A stretch of DNA of 52,649 nucleotides from assembly GCA_017472255.1 (NCBI GenBank), contig JAFUQU010000045.1, positions 1 to 52,649 on the forward strand, given 5' to 3'. Position 1 is the stretch's first letter; the number at the start of each line of letters is the position of its first letter. Below, piece after piece: positions 1 through 8,058 of this stretch. The notes beneath the pieces are model-generated. The model was given only the letters and a program-made list of their open reading frames with translations, was not told the DNA's origin and searched no databases. Source of the DNA: Clostridia bacterium (lineage in GTDB: Bacteria > Bacillota > Clostridia > Oscillospirales > CAG-272). Both the position numbers and the translations under genes were made by a program.

Positions 1-864
1 GGAAAGCTGGGGGACGCCGTCCTTGTCGAGGCTGATGAAGAATTCGCCGCTGCCGTTCAGCATGGACATGGTGCCCTCCTCATGCTGAACCGCGAAGCCG
101 TAGGTGCAGTTACCCTCGGGCTTGGCTTCATAGCTGTCGTCGCCGTTCAGGTTGACCACGGCGGTGATGTATTTGTTCATCTCGTCGTAGGTCCATTTGC
201 CGCTGCGGATGGTGTCATAGGGCGTGTCCAACTTGTGATCCTCCAGCATATCCTTGTTGACGTAGAGAACGTTGCTGTAGGCGTAGCCCATCAGGTTCAC
301 ATAGTCGATGGAGGTGTAGAGCTTATCGCCCATCAGCGTAGCGGCGTCAATGAAGGACTGATTCCACCATTCGTCGTTCAGATGTAGGGTGTCGATGTCG
401 TAGAGATTCAGTCCATATGCGCCGCTCAACGGCATGGAATCGCGGGCTTTCAGCGGGGTATAAACCGCGTCGTATACGTCTTCGTCTGCCAGCACAGTTT
501 TGGACATTTCACCGTAAATATCAAAGTAAGCTTTCTTGACATAGGCGAGCTTTATGTTCAGATCGCTCTCTGCCTTGCGGGCACGCTCGTAAAGGGCGTC
601 GGAGACATTTTCACCGGTCAGATCATCGTAGTCAATCACATGGTAGGTTCCATCCCAGAGCTTGTCCTCACAGTTGAGGATGGTAAATTCGTACTTCTGC
701 AGATCGGAAATGTCGTAGGGATACACTTCCTCGGCAGGAGCGGCCGTCGTGTCGGCGGAGGTGTCCTGGCTGACAGTGGTGTCAGACGGCGTGGCGGTTC
801 CGCCGCAGGAAGTGGTCAGCAGCATGGCGAGAACCAGTAGGGAAGTCAGAGCTTTGCGTTTCAT
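1..864 (-). CDS. Extracellular solute-binding lipoprotein (partial, C-terminus outside window)
   Basis: Reading leftwards from the ATG at 862-864 gives 288 open codons that run off the window edge. The protein begins MKRKALTSLLVLAMLLTTSC, a lipoprotein signal with the lipobox cysteine at residue 20, followed by a Ser/Thr/Pro/Ala-rich linker typical of lipoproteins tethered to the outer membrane face. The mature part (YEFTILNCEDKLWDG and onward) resembles family 1 solute-binding proteins of sugar ABC transporters. It is divergent from an AraC regulator, the usual arrangement for an inducible carbohydrate uptake system. Permease genes would be expected to the left of the window. The substrate cannot be told. 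The lipoprotein assignment is firm; the transporter role rests on overall resemblance. Confidence 0.8.
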   Translation of the reverse strand, partial: MKRKALTSLLVLAMLLTTSCGGTATPSDTTVSQDTSADTTAAPAEEVYPYDISDLQKYEFTILNCEDKLWDGTYHVIDYDDLTGENVSDALYERARKAESDLNIKLAYVKKAYFDIYGEMSKTVLADEDVYDAVYTPLKARDSMPLSGAYGLNLYDIDTLHLNDEWWNQSFIDAATLMGDKLYTSIDYVNLMGYAYSNVLYVNKDMLEDHKLDTPYDTIRSGKWTYDEMNKYITAVVNLNGDDSYEAKPEGNCTYGFAVQHEEGTMSMLNGSGEFFISLDKDGVPQLS

Positions 865-919
865 ATAAATCATCCTTTCTGTCTATCACCGTTATGTGGC
901 GGTGATATTTGGTGTTTTT

Positions 920-949
920 ATTATAACACAAAAATTTTCGCGAAACCAT
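920..949 (-). promoter_or_regulatory. Putative promoter of the solute-binding protein gene, with operator-like inverted repeat
   Basis: On the minus strand a TATAAT -10 lies at 925-920. The -35 at about 949-944 is poor. The GTGTT/AACAC arms at 912-916 and 925-929 form a short inverted repeat around the expected start of transcription and could bind a regulator. It lies back to back with the AraC promoter. Confidence 0.35.
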
Positions 950-978
950 TGCTTTTTGGTACGGAAGTATGGTATAAT
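949..978 (+). promoter_or_regulatory. Sigma-A promoter of the AraC-type regulator gene
   Basis: TTGCTT at 949-954, an 18-base spacer and a perfect TATAAT at 973-978. Transcription should start near 985, immediately before the AGGAGGG ribosome binding site at 987-993, so the leader is only about 15 bases long. Confidence 0.6.
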
Positions 979-999
979 CGTATGATAGGAGGGATGAAA

Positions 1000-1854
1000 A
1001 TGAAGGAATTGACCGTTTATCAGATCGGACATGAACATTGTATGCCGGATAAGGAAGCGGTGCGGCAGATCAGCGTTTACAATATGCTGCACTTTGTTGT
1101 GAGCGGACGGGGAACCTTTAACGGGCAGGAGCTTCACGCGGGACAGATTTTTCTCTGCCGTCGCCGGCAGTACGTGAACTACTCGCCCGACCCAAAGGAT
1201 CCCTGGGACTATTATTGGATCAACAGCAGCGGCGCCATGGCGGACGAGCTGTTCGCCGGATGCGGGCTGGACAAGGTGAACGTGATGGATTTTACCATGA
1301 CCGAGCAGGTTGAGAAGCTGCTGAAGCTGTCGGCGAATCATCCCAATCAGGGCTATCTGGGCGGAATTTTCATTGCTCTGATGGAGCTGCTCGGCGAGCG
1401 GAACCGCTATGTGCAGATGAGCAGTCCCGAGCGCCATCTGGCGGACGCCATTGATCTGATTCGCAGCAAGAGCGGTAAGATTACGCCGTCCGAGCTGGCT
1501 GAACAGCTGAATCTGTCCCGTGCCTACCTGCGCAATATCTTTATGGAACTGCGCGGGATGACGGTGATCGATTATATTATCCGCTATCGGATGAATTGTG
1601 CGGCTGAGCTGCTGGCGCAGACCGATTATCCGATTTATATGATCGCCGCCACGGTAGGGTATGAGGATCAGTTTCAGTTTTCCAAGCGCTTCCGAAAGGT
1701 TCACGGTAAATCTCCCAGCAATTACCGCAAAATGATGCGCAGCATTAACGGAACCTACATCAGCCTGATGCAGCCGGAGCTTCTGACGCAAACCGAAAAT
1801 ATAAACTTTTCCGAAGAAATTTCAAAAACCCTCTTGACAAAATCGCCAAAATAG
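1000..1854 (+). CDS. AraC family transcriptional regulator
   Basis: 284 residues. The N-terminal half looks like a cupin-type AraC ligand-binding domain (VSGRGTFNGQELHAGQIFLCRR). The C-terminal hundred residues form the double helix-turn-helix of AraC/XylS activators (LNLSRAYLRNIFMELRGMTVIDYI, then VGYEDQFQFSKRFRKVHGKSPSNYR). I chose ATG at 1000 because AGGAGGG at 987-993 is six bases upstream; ATG at 994 touches the ribosome binding site and 949 has none. It is divergent from a solute-binding lipoprotein and most likely controls that transporter in response to a sugar. The last codons contain the promoter of the downstream tRNA gene. Confidence 0.9.
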   Translation: MKELTVYQIGHEHCMPDKEAVRQISVYNMLHFVVSGRGTFNGQELHAGQIFLCRRRQYVNYSPDPKDPWDYYWINSSGAMADELFAGCGLDKVNVMDFTMTEQVEKLLKLSANHPNQGYLGGIFIALMELLGERNRYVQMSSPERHLADAIDLIRSKSGKITPSELAEQLNLSRAYLRNIFMELRGMTVIDYIIRYRMNCAAELLAQTDYPIYMIAATVGYEDQFQFSKRFRKVHGKSPSNYRKMMRSINGTYISLMQPELLTQTENINFSEEISKTLLTKSPK

Positions 1855-1862
1855 TGTATAAT
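1834..1862 (+). promoter_or_regulatory. Consensus sigma-A promoter for tRNA-Leu
   Basis: TTGACA at 1834-1839, a 17-base spacer and TATAAT at 1857-1862, a perfect consensus match. The -35 lies inside the last codons of the AraC gene. Expected start is about 1869, giving a 40-base tRNA leader. Confidence 0.85.
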
Positions 1863-1909
1863 AATATCCGTTGCAGGGAATCGTTCGAAGCGTTTTCTGT
1901 GACGGCTAC

Positions 1910-1995
1910 GCGAGAGTGGCGGAACTGGCAGACGCGCACGTTTGAGGGGCGTGTGGATTTTCACCGTACGGGTTCAAGTCCCGTTTCTCGCACCA
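1910..1995 (+). tRNA. tRNA-Leu (anticodon GAG)
   Basis: Acceptor stem GCGAGAG (1910-1916) pairs with TTCTCGC (one G-U), followed by discriminator A and an encoded CCA at 1993-1995. The anticodon loop TTGAGGG gives anticodon GAG, reading CUC/CUU leucine codons. The T arm carries GGTTCAAGTCC. The long variable arm (around GTGGATTTTCAC) marks a class II tRNA, as expected for leucine. It has its own promoter and terminator. Confidence 0.95.
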
Positions 1996-1996
1996 G

Positions 1997-2030
1997 GCGC
2001 GTTCGTCTTGACGAGCGCGCTTTTGTTTTA
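1997..2030 (+). terminator. Intrinsic terminator after tRNA-Leu
   Basis: A 10-bp stem (GCGCGTTCGT with ACGAGCGCGC, one G-U pair) closes a CTTG loop and is followed by TTTTGTTTT. It separates the tRNA from trpS. Confidence 0.8.
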
Positions 2031-2060
2031 TAACTATAATCCGAAAGGAATCGATAAACC

Positions 2061-3155
2061 ATGTCAAAAATCATCCTCACCGGCGACCGTCCAACCGGCA
2101 AGCTGCATATCGGTCATTATGTCGGCTCGCTGCGCCGCCGCGTCGCATTGCAGAATTCGGGCGAATTCGAGAAAATCTTCATCATGATCGCCGACGCGCA
2201 GGCGCTTACCGACAACGCGGACAACCCCGAGAAAATCCGCCAGAACATCATTGAGGTGGCGCTGGATTACCTGTCCGCCGGTCTCGATCCCGCCAAATCC
2301 ACCATTCTCATCCAGTCCTGTATTCCTGAGCTGACCGAACTTTCTTTCTATTATATGAATCTGGTCACTGTCTCCCGGCTCCAGCGCAATCCCACCGTCA
2401 AGGCGGAAATCCAGATGCGCAACTTCGAAACCAGCATTCCCGTTGGGTTCTTCACCTATCCTATCAGCCAGGCAGCGGACATCACCGCTTTCAAAGCGAC
2501 CACTGTACCGGTGGGCGAGGATCAGCTTCCGATGATTGAGCAGACCCGCGAAATCGTCCGCAAGTTCAACGACGTCTACGGAGGGGGCGAGGGCGTTTTG
2601 GTTGAGCCGGACGCGCTGCTTCCCACCGAGAGCGCCGCACGCCGCCTTCCCGGTACCGATGGCGGTGCGAAGATGTCCAAGTCTCTGGGCAACTGCATCT
2701 ACCTGTCTGATACGCCCGCCGACGTGAAGACGAAGGTCATGAGTATGTTTACCGACCCCGACCACATCAAAATCACCGACCCCGGCAAAATTGAGGGCAA
2801 CACCGTGTTCACCTATCTGGACGCCTTCTCGAAGCCCGAGCATTTCGCGGAGTTCCTGCCGGATTATGCCAACCTGGACGAGCTGAAAGCGCACTATAAG
2901 CGGGGCGGTCTTGGCGATGTGAAGGTGAAAAAGTTCCTGCTGGCGGTTCTGGAGGACACCCTTGCCCCCATCCGTGCCCGCCGCGCCGAATATCAGAAGG
3001 ACATTGCTGGCGTCTACGACATTCTGAAAAAGGGCAGTGAGCTTGCCCGCGAAACCGCCGCGAAGACGCTGGACGACGTGAAGGCTGCCATGAAGATCAA
3101 CTACTTCTCCGACGCCGCCCTCATCCAGTCCCATGTTGACCGGTACAAGGGTTAA
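2061..3155 (+). CDS. trpS: Tryptophanyl-tRNA synthetase
   Basis: 364 residues, close to the usual length for bacterial TrpS. It charges tRNA-Trp with tryptophan. The class I signatures are visible: HIGH at residues 16-19 ([10 protein letters not shown]) and KMSKS at about residue 204 ([11 protein letters not shown]), together with the TrpS-typical [15 protein letters not shown]-terminus. The start is supported by GAAAGGAA at 2042-2049. No tryptophan T-box leader is seen; upstream is the tRNA-Leu terminator. A strong terminator follows at 3163, so it is probably monocistronic. Confidence 0.97.
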   Translation: MSKIILTGDRPTGKLHIGHYVGSLRRRVALQNSGEFEKIFIMIADAQALTDNADNPEKIRQNIIEVALDYLSAGLDPAKSTILIQSCIPELTELSFYYMNLVTVSRLQRNPTVKAEIQMRNFETSIPVGFFTYPISQAADITAFKATTVPVGEDQLPMIEQTREIVRKFNDVYGGGEGVLVEPDALLPTESAARRLPGTDGGAKMSKSLGNCIYLSDTPADVKTKVMSMFTDPDHIKITDPGKIEGNTVFTYLDAFSKPEHFAEFLPDYANLDELKAHYKRGGLGDVKVKKFLLAVLEDTLAPIRARRAEYQKDIAGVYDILKKGSELARETAAKTLDDVKAAMKINYFSDAALIQSHVDRYKG

Positions 3156-3162
3156 ATGAAAC

Positions 3163-3196
3163 AAAAGAGTATCGCTGACAAGCGATACTCTTTTTC
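3163..3196 (+). terminator. Intrinsic terminator of trpS
   Basis: AAAAGAGTATCGCT (3163-3176) pairs with AGCGATACTCTTTT across a GACA loop and runs into a T tract. The A-rich upstream arm would let it work in both directions. Confidence 0.9.
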
Positions 3197-3235
3197 ATAA
3201 TCCAACTAACTTTTACCGAACGATAGGAGAAGTGC

Positions 3236-3311
3236 GAAGTATTCTTTGCCGCCCCAAAGGAGGCAAAGAATACTTCATAAGCAACGCCCGCACCATCGGT
3301 GCGGGCGTTGC
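3236..3311. repeat. Two consecutive perfect hairpins between trpS and tRNA-Lys
   Basis: The first is a 15-bp perfect stem (GAAGTATTCTTTGCC at 3236-3250 with its complement at 3262-3276) around an 11-base loop. The second is a 14-bp perfect GC-rich stem (GCAACGCCCGCACC at 3281-3294 with 3298-3311) around an ATC loop. The second lies directly after tRNA-Lys on the minus strand and may terminate it, although only a weak T stretch follows. The first has no T tract in either direction. Confidence 0.6.
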
Positions 3312-3312
3312 G

Positions 3313-3388
3313 TGGTGAGCCACTGGAGATTCGAACTCCAGACCCTTTGATTAAAAGTCAAATGCTCTGCCAACTGAGCTAGTGGCTC
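3313..3388 (-). tRNA. tRNA-Lys (anticodon TTT)
   Basis: On the minus strand the 76-base sequence begins GAGCCACTAGCTCAGTTGG and ends GTGGCTCACCA with an encoded CCA. The anticodon loop CTTTTAA gives UUU, for lysine. The acceptor stem GAGCCAC/GTGGCTC is perfectly paired and the T loop TTCGAAT is standard. A consensus promoter lies just upstream. Confidence 0.96.
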
Positions 3389-3412
3389 ATACCTTCAATC
3401 AGGTACTTACCT

Positions 3413-3441
3413 ATTATATCACAAAACGAGGCGGTTGTCAA
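3413..3441 (-). promoter_or_regulatory. Consensus sigma-A promoter for tRNA-Lys
   Basis: On the minus strand TTGACA (3441-3436), a 17-base spacer and TATAAT (3418-3413), both perfect hexamers. Confidence 0.9.
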
Positions 3442-3460
3442 TACCTTTTTTCAATTTTCT

Positions 3461-3502
3461 GCAAAAAAGCGTAAACTGCCGCGCTCAGGCGCGGCAGTTT
3501 AC
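3461..3502 (-). terminator. Intrinsic terminator of the GHL10-amidase gene
   Basis: GTAAACTGCCGCGC at 3471-3484 pairs perfectly over 14 bp with 3489-3502, with a 4-base loop. In the minus direction it is followed by a six-T run (the A run at 3463-3468). It ends the large gene that stops at 3514. Confidence 0.9.
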
Positions 3503-3513
3503 AATAGATTGCG

Positions 3514-6500
3514 CTATTGCACGTATTTTCTCTGCGCTTCGTAGTAATTCAGCACGCCGTCTGCCAGAGACTGGGCGATCGTCTCAATGGCGTCGGGCTG
3601 CATCATGCGCTCGTATTCCTCCACGCTCGTGATGAAGCAGACCTCAACCAGCGTGGACGGGAACTTCGGATTGCGCACCATCGCCAGACGCTGCTGCGTC
3701 GGCGAACGATCCAGCTTGTTCAGCGCGGCGGACATAGTCTCGCCCATCACCGATGTGAGCATATACCCAGAATCCGACCAGTACAAGCCCACAAGCCCGC
3801 GTATCTTCGTGATGTCCGTTGTGTAGGGCATGGAATTCTGATGCACCGAAATGCACAAATCCGGGTCAACCTCGATGAGCTGCGCTACCCGATCCAGCAC
3901 CGGAACGTCGATCTCCGTCTCACGGTCGCGGGTTAGCACAACCTGGGCGCCCAGCGCCGTCAGCTTGTCGCAGGCTGCCATGACGATCTCCAGATTGAAA
4001 TCAGACTCGTTCATCGCGCCCTCCGCTGAACCAAGCGGTCCCAGCGCGCCCGGATTTGGTCCGCCGTGTCCGGCGTCCAGAATAATTGTTTTGCCTAACA
4101 GCGGCGTGTCCGAAGCCAGACGCTCGTCCGACAGGGGCTGGGGATTGATCAGCTCCACAACCAGCTGCCCGTCCTCGTAGTAATAGTCGAAGCCGTAGAA
4201 ATTCTCAATGTCCACCAGCTGGAAGAAATACTTGTAGGCGTTCGCCTTCGCGCTCTTTTCGCCGCGCACCGACGTGAACAGCGGCGTGTCCGCAAGCTGC
4301 ATCTCAGGCGCTGCCGAGGTGTCCATATTGTACAGCGTCACGCAGAATTCGCCGTTCTCCACATAACAGTTCAGCGGGATGTTTTCGTCAACCGTGAACC
4401 GGATATACGTCGCCGCCGTGTCGGACGAAACCTTCGCCGCCGACAGCTTCGCGATGCCGATGGCATCGCCCTCCAGCTCCTGCACGTACTGCTCGCTCAC
4501 ATAGCCGCCGCAGCGCAGCTTGTACTGCCCGCTGGACAGCGAGACCGCGTTGTCCCGCATTCCCGCTGATTGGGGCGTGTAATCGTCGTAATACCAGCTG
4601 TTCGGCTGCACCTTCATTTCTGTGTCGTTTGCCGTAATCTCCACCGGAATGACCGCACCGCTGCCCAGAACCCGGATGTCCGCGCTTTCAGCGGTGGCGG
4701 TGTGCGTACCCCGCTTGGCGGTGAATTTGATCGTGCCAAGCTCCTTCACCTCGCCCGCTTTTGCGGAGGGAAGGGGGATGCTGCCGGTGTAAACCTCGCG
4801 CATATAGGTGGAGTTTGCCGGTGGATTGATGGTCGGCTTCAACGTAACCTTTGTTCCCGCCAACTCCGCCACCACCGATGACCCGGAAGGCGCAGTGACG
4901 CTGACCGCCAGCGTTGACGTGCTGCCTGCCCAGCGATAGGAGGGCGTGACCGACGTAATCTCGTATTTCTCCATCTTTGTGTAAGAGGTGCTTGTGGAGG
5001 TAGTCGGCTGTGTGCCGCGATTCAGCACGTACTCGGTGGTTTTGCCCTTGTGCTCAAGGGTGAAGGTGTTTTTTCCCTTTTTCAGGTCGAGGTAGAGCGA
5101 GAAATAGCCGCTCTTCGTCCGTCCCACCTTCTGACCGTCGATGGTCAGCGGTTGGGCTGGGTCGGAGGTGCCGATGAGGAAGGAGCCTTCGCCGTCGATG
5201 TAGGAGCCGGAATAGGGAATGCTTAGCACCAGATCCCGGCCGTTTGAGGTTATGTCGGTATAAATAATCTCCTGAGAGAAGACCTCCTTCGTCTCGTCCA
5301 GAAGCCCGTGAGAGTTGGCTTTCAGCGCCGCGTAGCCGTAGAGAATCGAACCTTTGTAGGTCAGCTCCGCGCGGGCATATTCCACCTGCTCGCGCAGTTC
5401 GTTCTCCGGGTTTGTCCAGCTGTCGTAATTGTAGACGCCGTGGCTGACGATCAGATCAACGCCCGTCCCGTCCAGCAGCGTGTTCCACCAGCGAACCAGC
5501 ACGTCGTAGCGCGCCGCCGTGGTGGTAAACCGCCAGTAAAGCTGGGGCGAGATGTAGTCCACATAGCCGCCCTCCACCCACGCGGTGGGATCGCAGTAGA
5601 TGGACGAGTAGGACTCCAGCCCGGAGGTGTCCGAGCCGCCGTTCGTACCGTCGTCGTTCTGCCAGATGCCGAAGGGCGCCACGCCGAACTGGCAATCGCT
5701 GTCAACTTCCTTAATAGCGTTGTAGCAAGCTTCGATCATGGCGTTGACGTTGGCTCGCCGCCAGTCGTCCCGGTCGAGCTTGCCGCCGTACTTTTTGTAG
5801 CTGGCGTCGTCGTTGAAGGAAGCCAGCACGTTCTTGCCGTTCACCGTGGTGTAGACCGGGTAGGGGTAGAAATAATCGTCGAAAATAATGCCGTCCACAT
5901 CGTATTTCTCCACGATTTCGCGCACGCCGTCGGCCACCAGCTCCCGAACCTCGGGCAGACCGCAGTCATAGTAGAGCCGTCCGTCGGCGTAGGCTATCGT
6001 CCAGTCGGGATTCAGCCGGGCGGGGTGATTTTTCGAAAGCGCAGTAACGTCGGTCTTTGGCGAGGATTGGGAGCCGACCGTGACCCGCAGCGGATTGACC
6101 CAGGCGTGGACGCGGATATTCTTCGCGTGGGCCTGTTCCAGCAGGTAAGCCAGCGGGTCGAAGCCGTCGGGCAGGGAAGAACCCTGTGTGCCGGTCAGAT
6201 ATTCGCTGACCGGGAAAATATCCGAGTCATAGAGCGCGTCGGAGGAGGGGCGCACCTGAAAATAGATGGCGTTCAGGTTGGCTGCCTCACAGGTGGCGAT
6301 GATGTCGTCCAGCTCGGCTTTCAGCTCCTTGACCGAAAGTCCCTTTTTCGACGGGAAGTTGATGTTGGTGACGGTGGCAATCCAGACGCCCCGAACCTCG
6401 CTGTCCGGGTTCAGGATGGGGCTGCTGACCGCACTTTCTGCCGAGGGCGCGGATGGATTGCCGGACGAAATCTGTCCGGATGACAGACCGCTCTGCCCGG

Positions 6501-6708
6501 GCTGGGATCTGAGCAGCGGCAGCAGAATCACGGCGGCGCTGAATCCCACGGCAGCTGCCATAAACAGGCAAAGCGCCGCCAGCAGCGGTTTCAGCCAGCG
6601 TTTTTGGCGGGAGCGGCGAACCTTGGGCGCGCGTGCCAGCAGCGTGCCGTCGGCGGACAGCAGGTCGCCGGATGCGGATTGTATGTTTTCGGAATCGTTT
6701 GGGTTCAT
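3514..6708 (-). CDS. Membrane-anchored GHL10 (DUF187)-like hydrolase fused to N-acetylmuramoyl-L-alanine amidase
   Basis: 1064 residues. A basic cytoplasmic N-terminus and one hydrophobic segment (about 40-65) are followed by a Ser/Pro/Gly linker. A glycoside-hydrolase-like family 10 barrel (about 100-480) shows EVRGVWIATVTNINFPSK, FQVRPSSDALY, VHAWVNPLRV and ISPQLYWRF. Beta-rich segments with two Ser/Thr-rich stretches come next, then a C-terminal Amidase_3 domain (about 865-1060). The amidase has all its zinc and catalytic positions: the His of LDAGHGG, the Glu of NESDFN, the His of SVHQNS and the Glu of LVEVCF. It probably cuts both glycan and peptide links of peptidoglycan outside the membrane. 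The start is supported by AAGGAGGAACC just upstream. The fusion gives two wall-cutting modules on one anchored chain; the substrate of the GHL10 part is inferred. Confidence 0.88.
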   Translation of the reverse strand: MNPNDSENIQSASGDLLSADGTLLARAPKVRRSRQKRWLKPLLAALCLFMAAAVGFSAAVILLPLLRSQPGQSGLSSGQISSGNPSAPSAESAVSSPILNPDSEVRGVWIATVTNINFPSKKGLSVKELKAELDDIIATCEAANLNAIYFQVRPSSDALYDSDIFPVSEYLTGTQGSSLPDGFDPLAYLLEQAHAKNIRVHAWVNPLRVTVGSQSSPKTDVTALSKNHPARLNPDWTIAYADGRLYYDCGLPEVRELVADGVREIVEKYDVDGIIFDDYFYPYPVYTTVNGKNVLASFNDDASYKKYGGKLDRDDWRRANVNAMIEACYNAIKEVDSDCQFGVAPFGIWQNDDGTNGGSDTSGLESYSSIYCDPTAWVEGGYVDYISPQLYWRFTTTAARYDVLVRWWNTLLDGTGVDLIVSHGVYNYDSWTNPENELREQVEYARAELTYKGSILYGYAALKANSHGLLDETKEVFSQEIIYTDITSNGRDLVLSIPYSGSYIDGEGSFLIGTSDPAQPLTIDGQKVGRTKSGYFSLYLDLKKGKNTFTLEHKGKTTEYVLNRGTQPTTSTSTSYTKMEKYEITSVTPSYRWAGSTSTLAVSVTAPSGSSVVAELAGTKVTLKPTINPPANSTYMREVYTGSIPLPSAKAGEVKELGTIKFTAKRGTHTATAESADIRVLGSGAVIPVEITANDTEMKVQPNSWYYDDYTPQSAGMRDNAVSLSSGQYKLRCGGYVSEQYVQELEGDAIGIAKLSAAKVSSDTAATYIRFTVDENIPLNCYVENGEFCVTLYNMDTSAAPEMQLADTPLFTSVRGEKSAKANAYKYFFQLVDIENFYGFDYYYEDGQLVVELINPQPLSDERLASDTPLLGKTIILDAGHGGPNPGALGPLGSAEGAMNESDFNLEIVMAACDKLTALGAQVVLTRDRETEIDVPVLDRVAQLIEVDPDLCISVHQNSMPYTTDITKIRGLVGLYWSDSGYMLTSVMGETMSAALNKLDRSPTQQRLAMVRNPKFPSTLVEVCFITSVEEYERMMQPDAIETIAQSLADGVLNYYEAQRKYVQ

Positions 6709-6909
6709 GGTTCCTCCTTGAGGGCAGAATGAATCGTTTATCTACATTATAACAAAATTCGACAGGTTTTGCAAGAGGAAAAGTTTGAAATTTGCGAAAA
6801 TTTACAAAGCAATTCTTGCCATCGGGGACAGGTTTCAGTCAGCGGTCGGTTAATTTTCCCCAGGCTGGGCATACTATATAATACTATGATACTCACGGAG
6901 GACAAGATT

Positions 6910-7137
6910 ATGACCATGACCACGCTGCTGCCGGTGCTCTGGCTGTCGATTGTGCTGGCGGCGATTTTCTGCGAGGCGGCGTTTGAAAACTGGGTGGCGA
7001 TCTGGTGCGCGCCGGCGGGGCTGTGTGCGCTGATCAGCGGGATATGGCTGGAGGCCTGGCAGCAGACCGCCGTTTTTGCCGCTGCGCTGACGCTGATGCT
7101 GACCGTCCGCTCGATTCTCCGGCGGCGGTTTCATTGA
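6910..7137 (+). CDS. Short NfeD-like membrane protein (membrane part only)
   Basis: 75 residues, starting MTMTTLLPVLWLSIVLAAIF, with three hydrophobic segments separated by FENW and EAWQQ turns and a basic C-terminus SILRRRFH. The pattern (acidic residue after the first helix, a W-A-I-W second helix, a W-x-Q turn, then a basic end) matches the membrane portion of NfeD proteins. The C-terminal OB-fold domain of full NfeD is absent. The start at 6910 has GGAGGA at 6897-6902; a TATAAT box lies at 6877-6882. It sits between two cell-wall amidase genes. The family call is tentative. Confidence 0.6.
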   Translation: MTMTTLLPVLWLSIVLAAIFCEAAFENWVAIWCAPAGLCALISGIWLEAWQQTAVFAAALTLMLTVRSILRRRFH

Positions 7138-7204
7138 ATGAGAGCATAATTACTCGTGGACAGGCGTATACATTTACTACTCCCAAACATGAAAGGATTC
7201 GCCT

Positions 7205-7942
7205 ATGTCCACCAAACGCTCTCCAACCCTCACCGCTCTCGCCTTCGGCGGAATCTGCCTGCTGCTGGCGGCGGTTTGTGCGCTGACCGTCATGCTGGCG
7301 CAGTTCTTCGCCCGCAGCCCCTTCGCCGCTGATGTTATCGCGGACGCCGAAAAATCGCCGCCGATGATTATTATTGACCCGGGGCATGGCGGCATGGACG
7401 GCGGCGCGGTGGGCGTTGACGGCACGCTGGAGAAGGAGATTAACCTGTCGGTGGCAAAGAAGCTGGCGGCGCTTCTGCGATACAGCGGCTACGAATGCGT
7501 ACTGACCCGGGAGGACGACCGTATGCTGGTGGACGAGGACGTGAAGACCCACCGCAAGATGCACGATTTGAAAAATCGTGTGGCGCTGGCCGGCGAATAC
7601 GACGAACCGGTGTTTGTCAGCATCCATATGAACAATTTCTCAAAGAGCGCCTATAGCGGACTCCAGGTCTGGTATTCGAAGAATACGCCCGAAAGCGAGC
7701 AGCTTGCCACCTACATCCAAACCTACGCGCACACCTTCCTCGATCCCTTCAACAACCGCTCCATCAAAGCGGCCACCTCCGCCATCTATGTTCTCGACCG
7801 CATTCAAACCCCGGCGGTGCTGGTGGAGTGCGGCTTTCTGTCCAATCCCGAGGAGTGCGCGAAGCTGTCCGGTGAGGATTACCAGAATCAGCTGGCGGTG
7901 ACAATCTGGTCTGCGCTGGTGAGCTGGCTGAACAATCAGTGA
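7205..7942 (+). CDS. cwlD: N-acetylmuramoyl-L-alanine amidase, CwlD type
   Basis: 245 residues: an N-terminal signal-anchor segment (about 8-36) and one Amidase_3 domain. Zinc and catalytic residues are visible: His in IIDPGHGGMDGGA, Glu in LEKEINLS, His in VSIHMNNF and Glu in LVECGFLSNPEE. Length, the KMHDLKNRVALA stretch and the domain layout match CwlD, which removes peptides from muramic acid during muramic delta-lactam formation in spore cortex. GAAAGGA precedes the ATG at suitable spacing. A general autolysin remains possible; a sporulation role fits the GerW/YtfJ gene elsewhere in the window. Confidence 0.8.
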   Translation: MSTKRSPTLTALAFGGICLLLAAVCALTVMLAQFFARSPFAADVIADAEKSPPMIIIDPGHGGMDGGAVGVDGTLEKEINLSVAKKLAALLRYSGYECVLTREDDRMLVDEDVKTHRKMHDLKNRVALAGEYDEPVFVSIHMNNFSKSAYSGLQVWYSKNTPESEQLATYIQTYAHTFLDPFNNRSIKAATSAIYVLDRIQTPAVLVECGFLSNPEECAKLSGEDYQNQLAVTIWSALVSWLNNQ

Positions 7943-7997
7943 TTCGGTAAAAAATTGTGAAAATGATGCAGTTTTCGATTCAGTCTTCGAAATTCTC

Positions 7998-8040
7998 TTG
8001 ACAATCTGCTGCTGTTGTGATATCATAACAGCAGCAGATT
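7998..8040 (+). promoter_or_regulatory. Sigma-A promoter overlapped by a 14-bp inverted repeat (operator or hairpin)
   Basis: TTGACA at 7998-8003, 17-base spacer, TATCAT at 8021-8026. The spacer and start region form a perfect inverted repeat: AATCTGCTGCTGTT at 8003-8016 and its complement at 8027-8040, with the -10 inside the 10-base centre. It could be a repressor operator or a terminator of cwlD (TTATTTG follows). It would drive the beta-helix enzyme gene at 8191 with a leader of about 158 bases. Confidence 0.55.
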
Positions 8041-8058
8041 TTATTTGAACGGAGGTAG

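Noticed and set aside
2031..2060. Tryptophan T-box or attenuator before trpS.
   Set aside because: Only about 30 bases separate the tRNA-Leu terminator from the start codon; no T-box motif is present.
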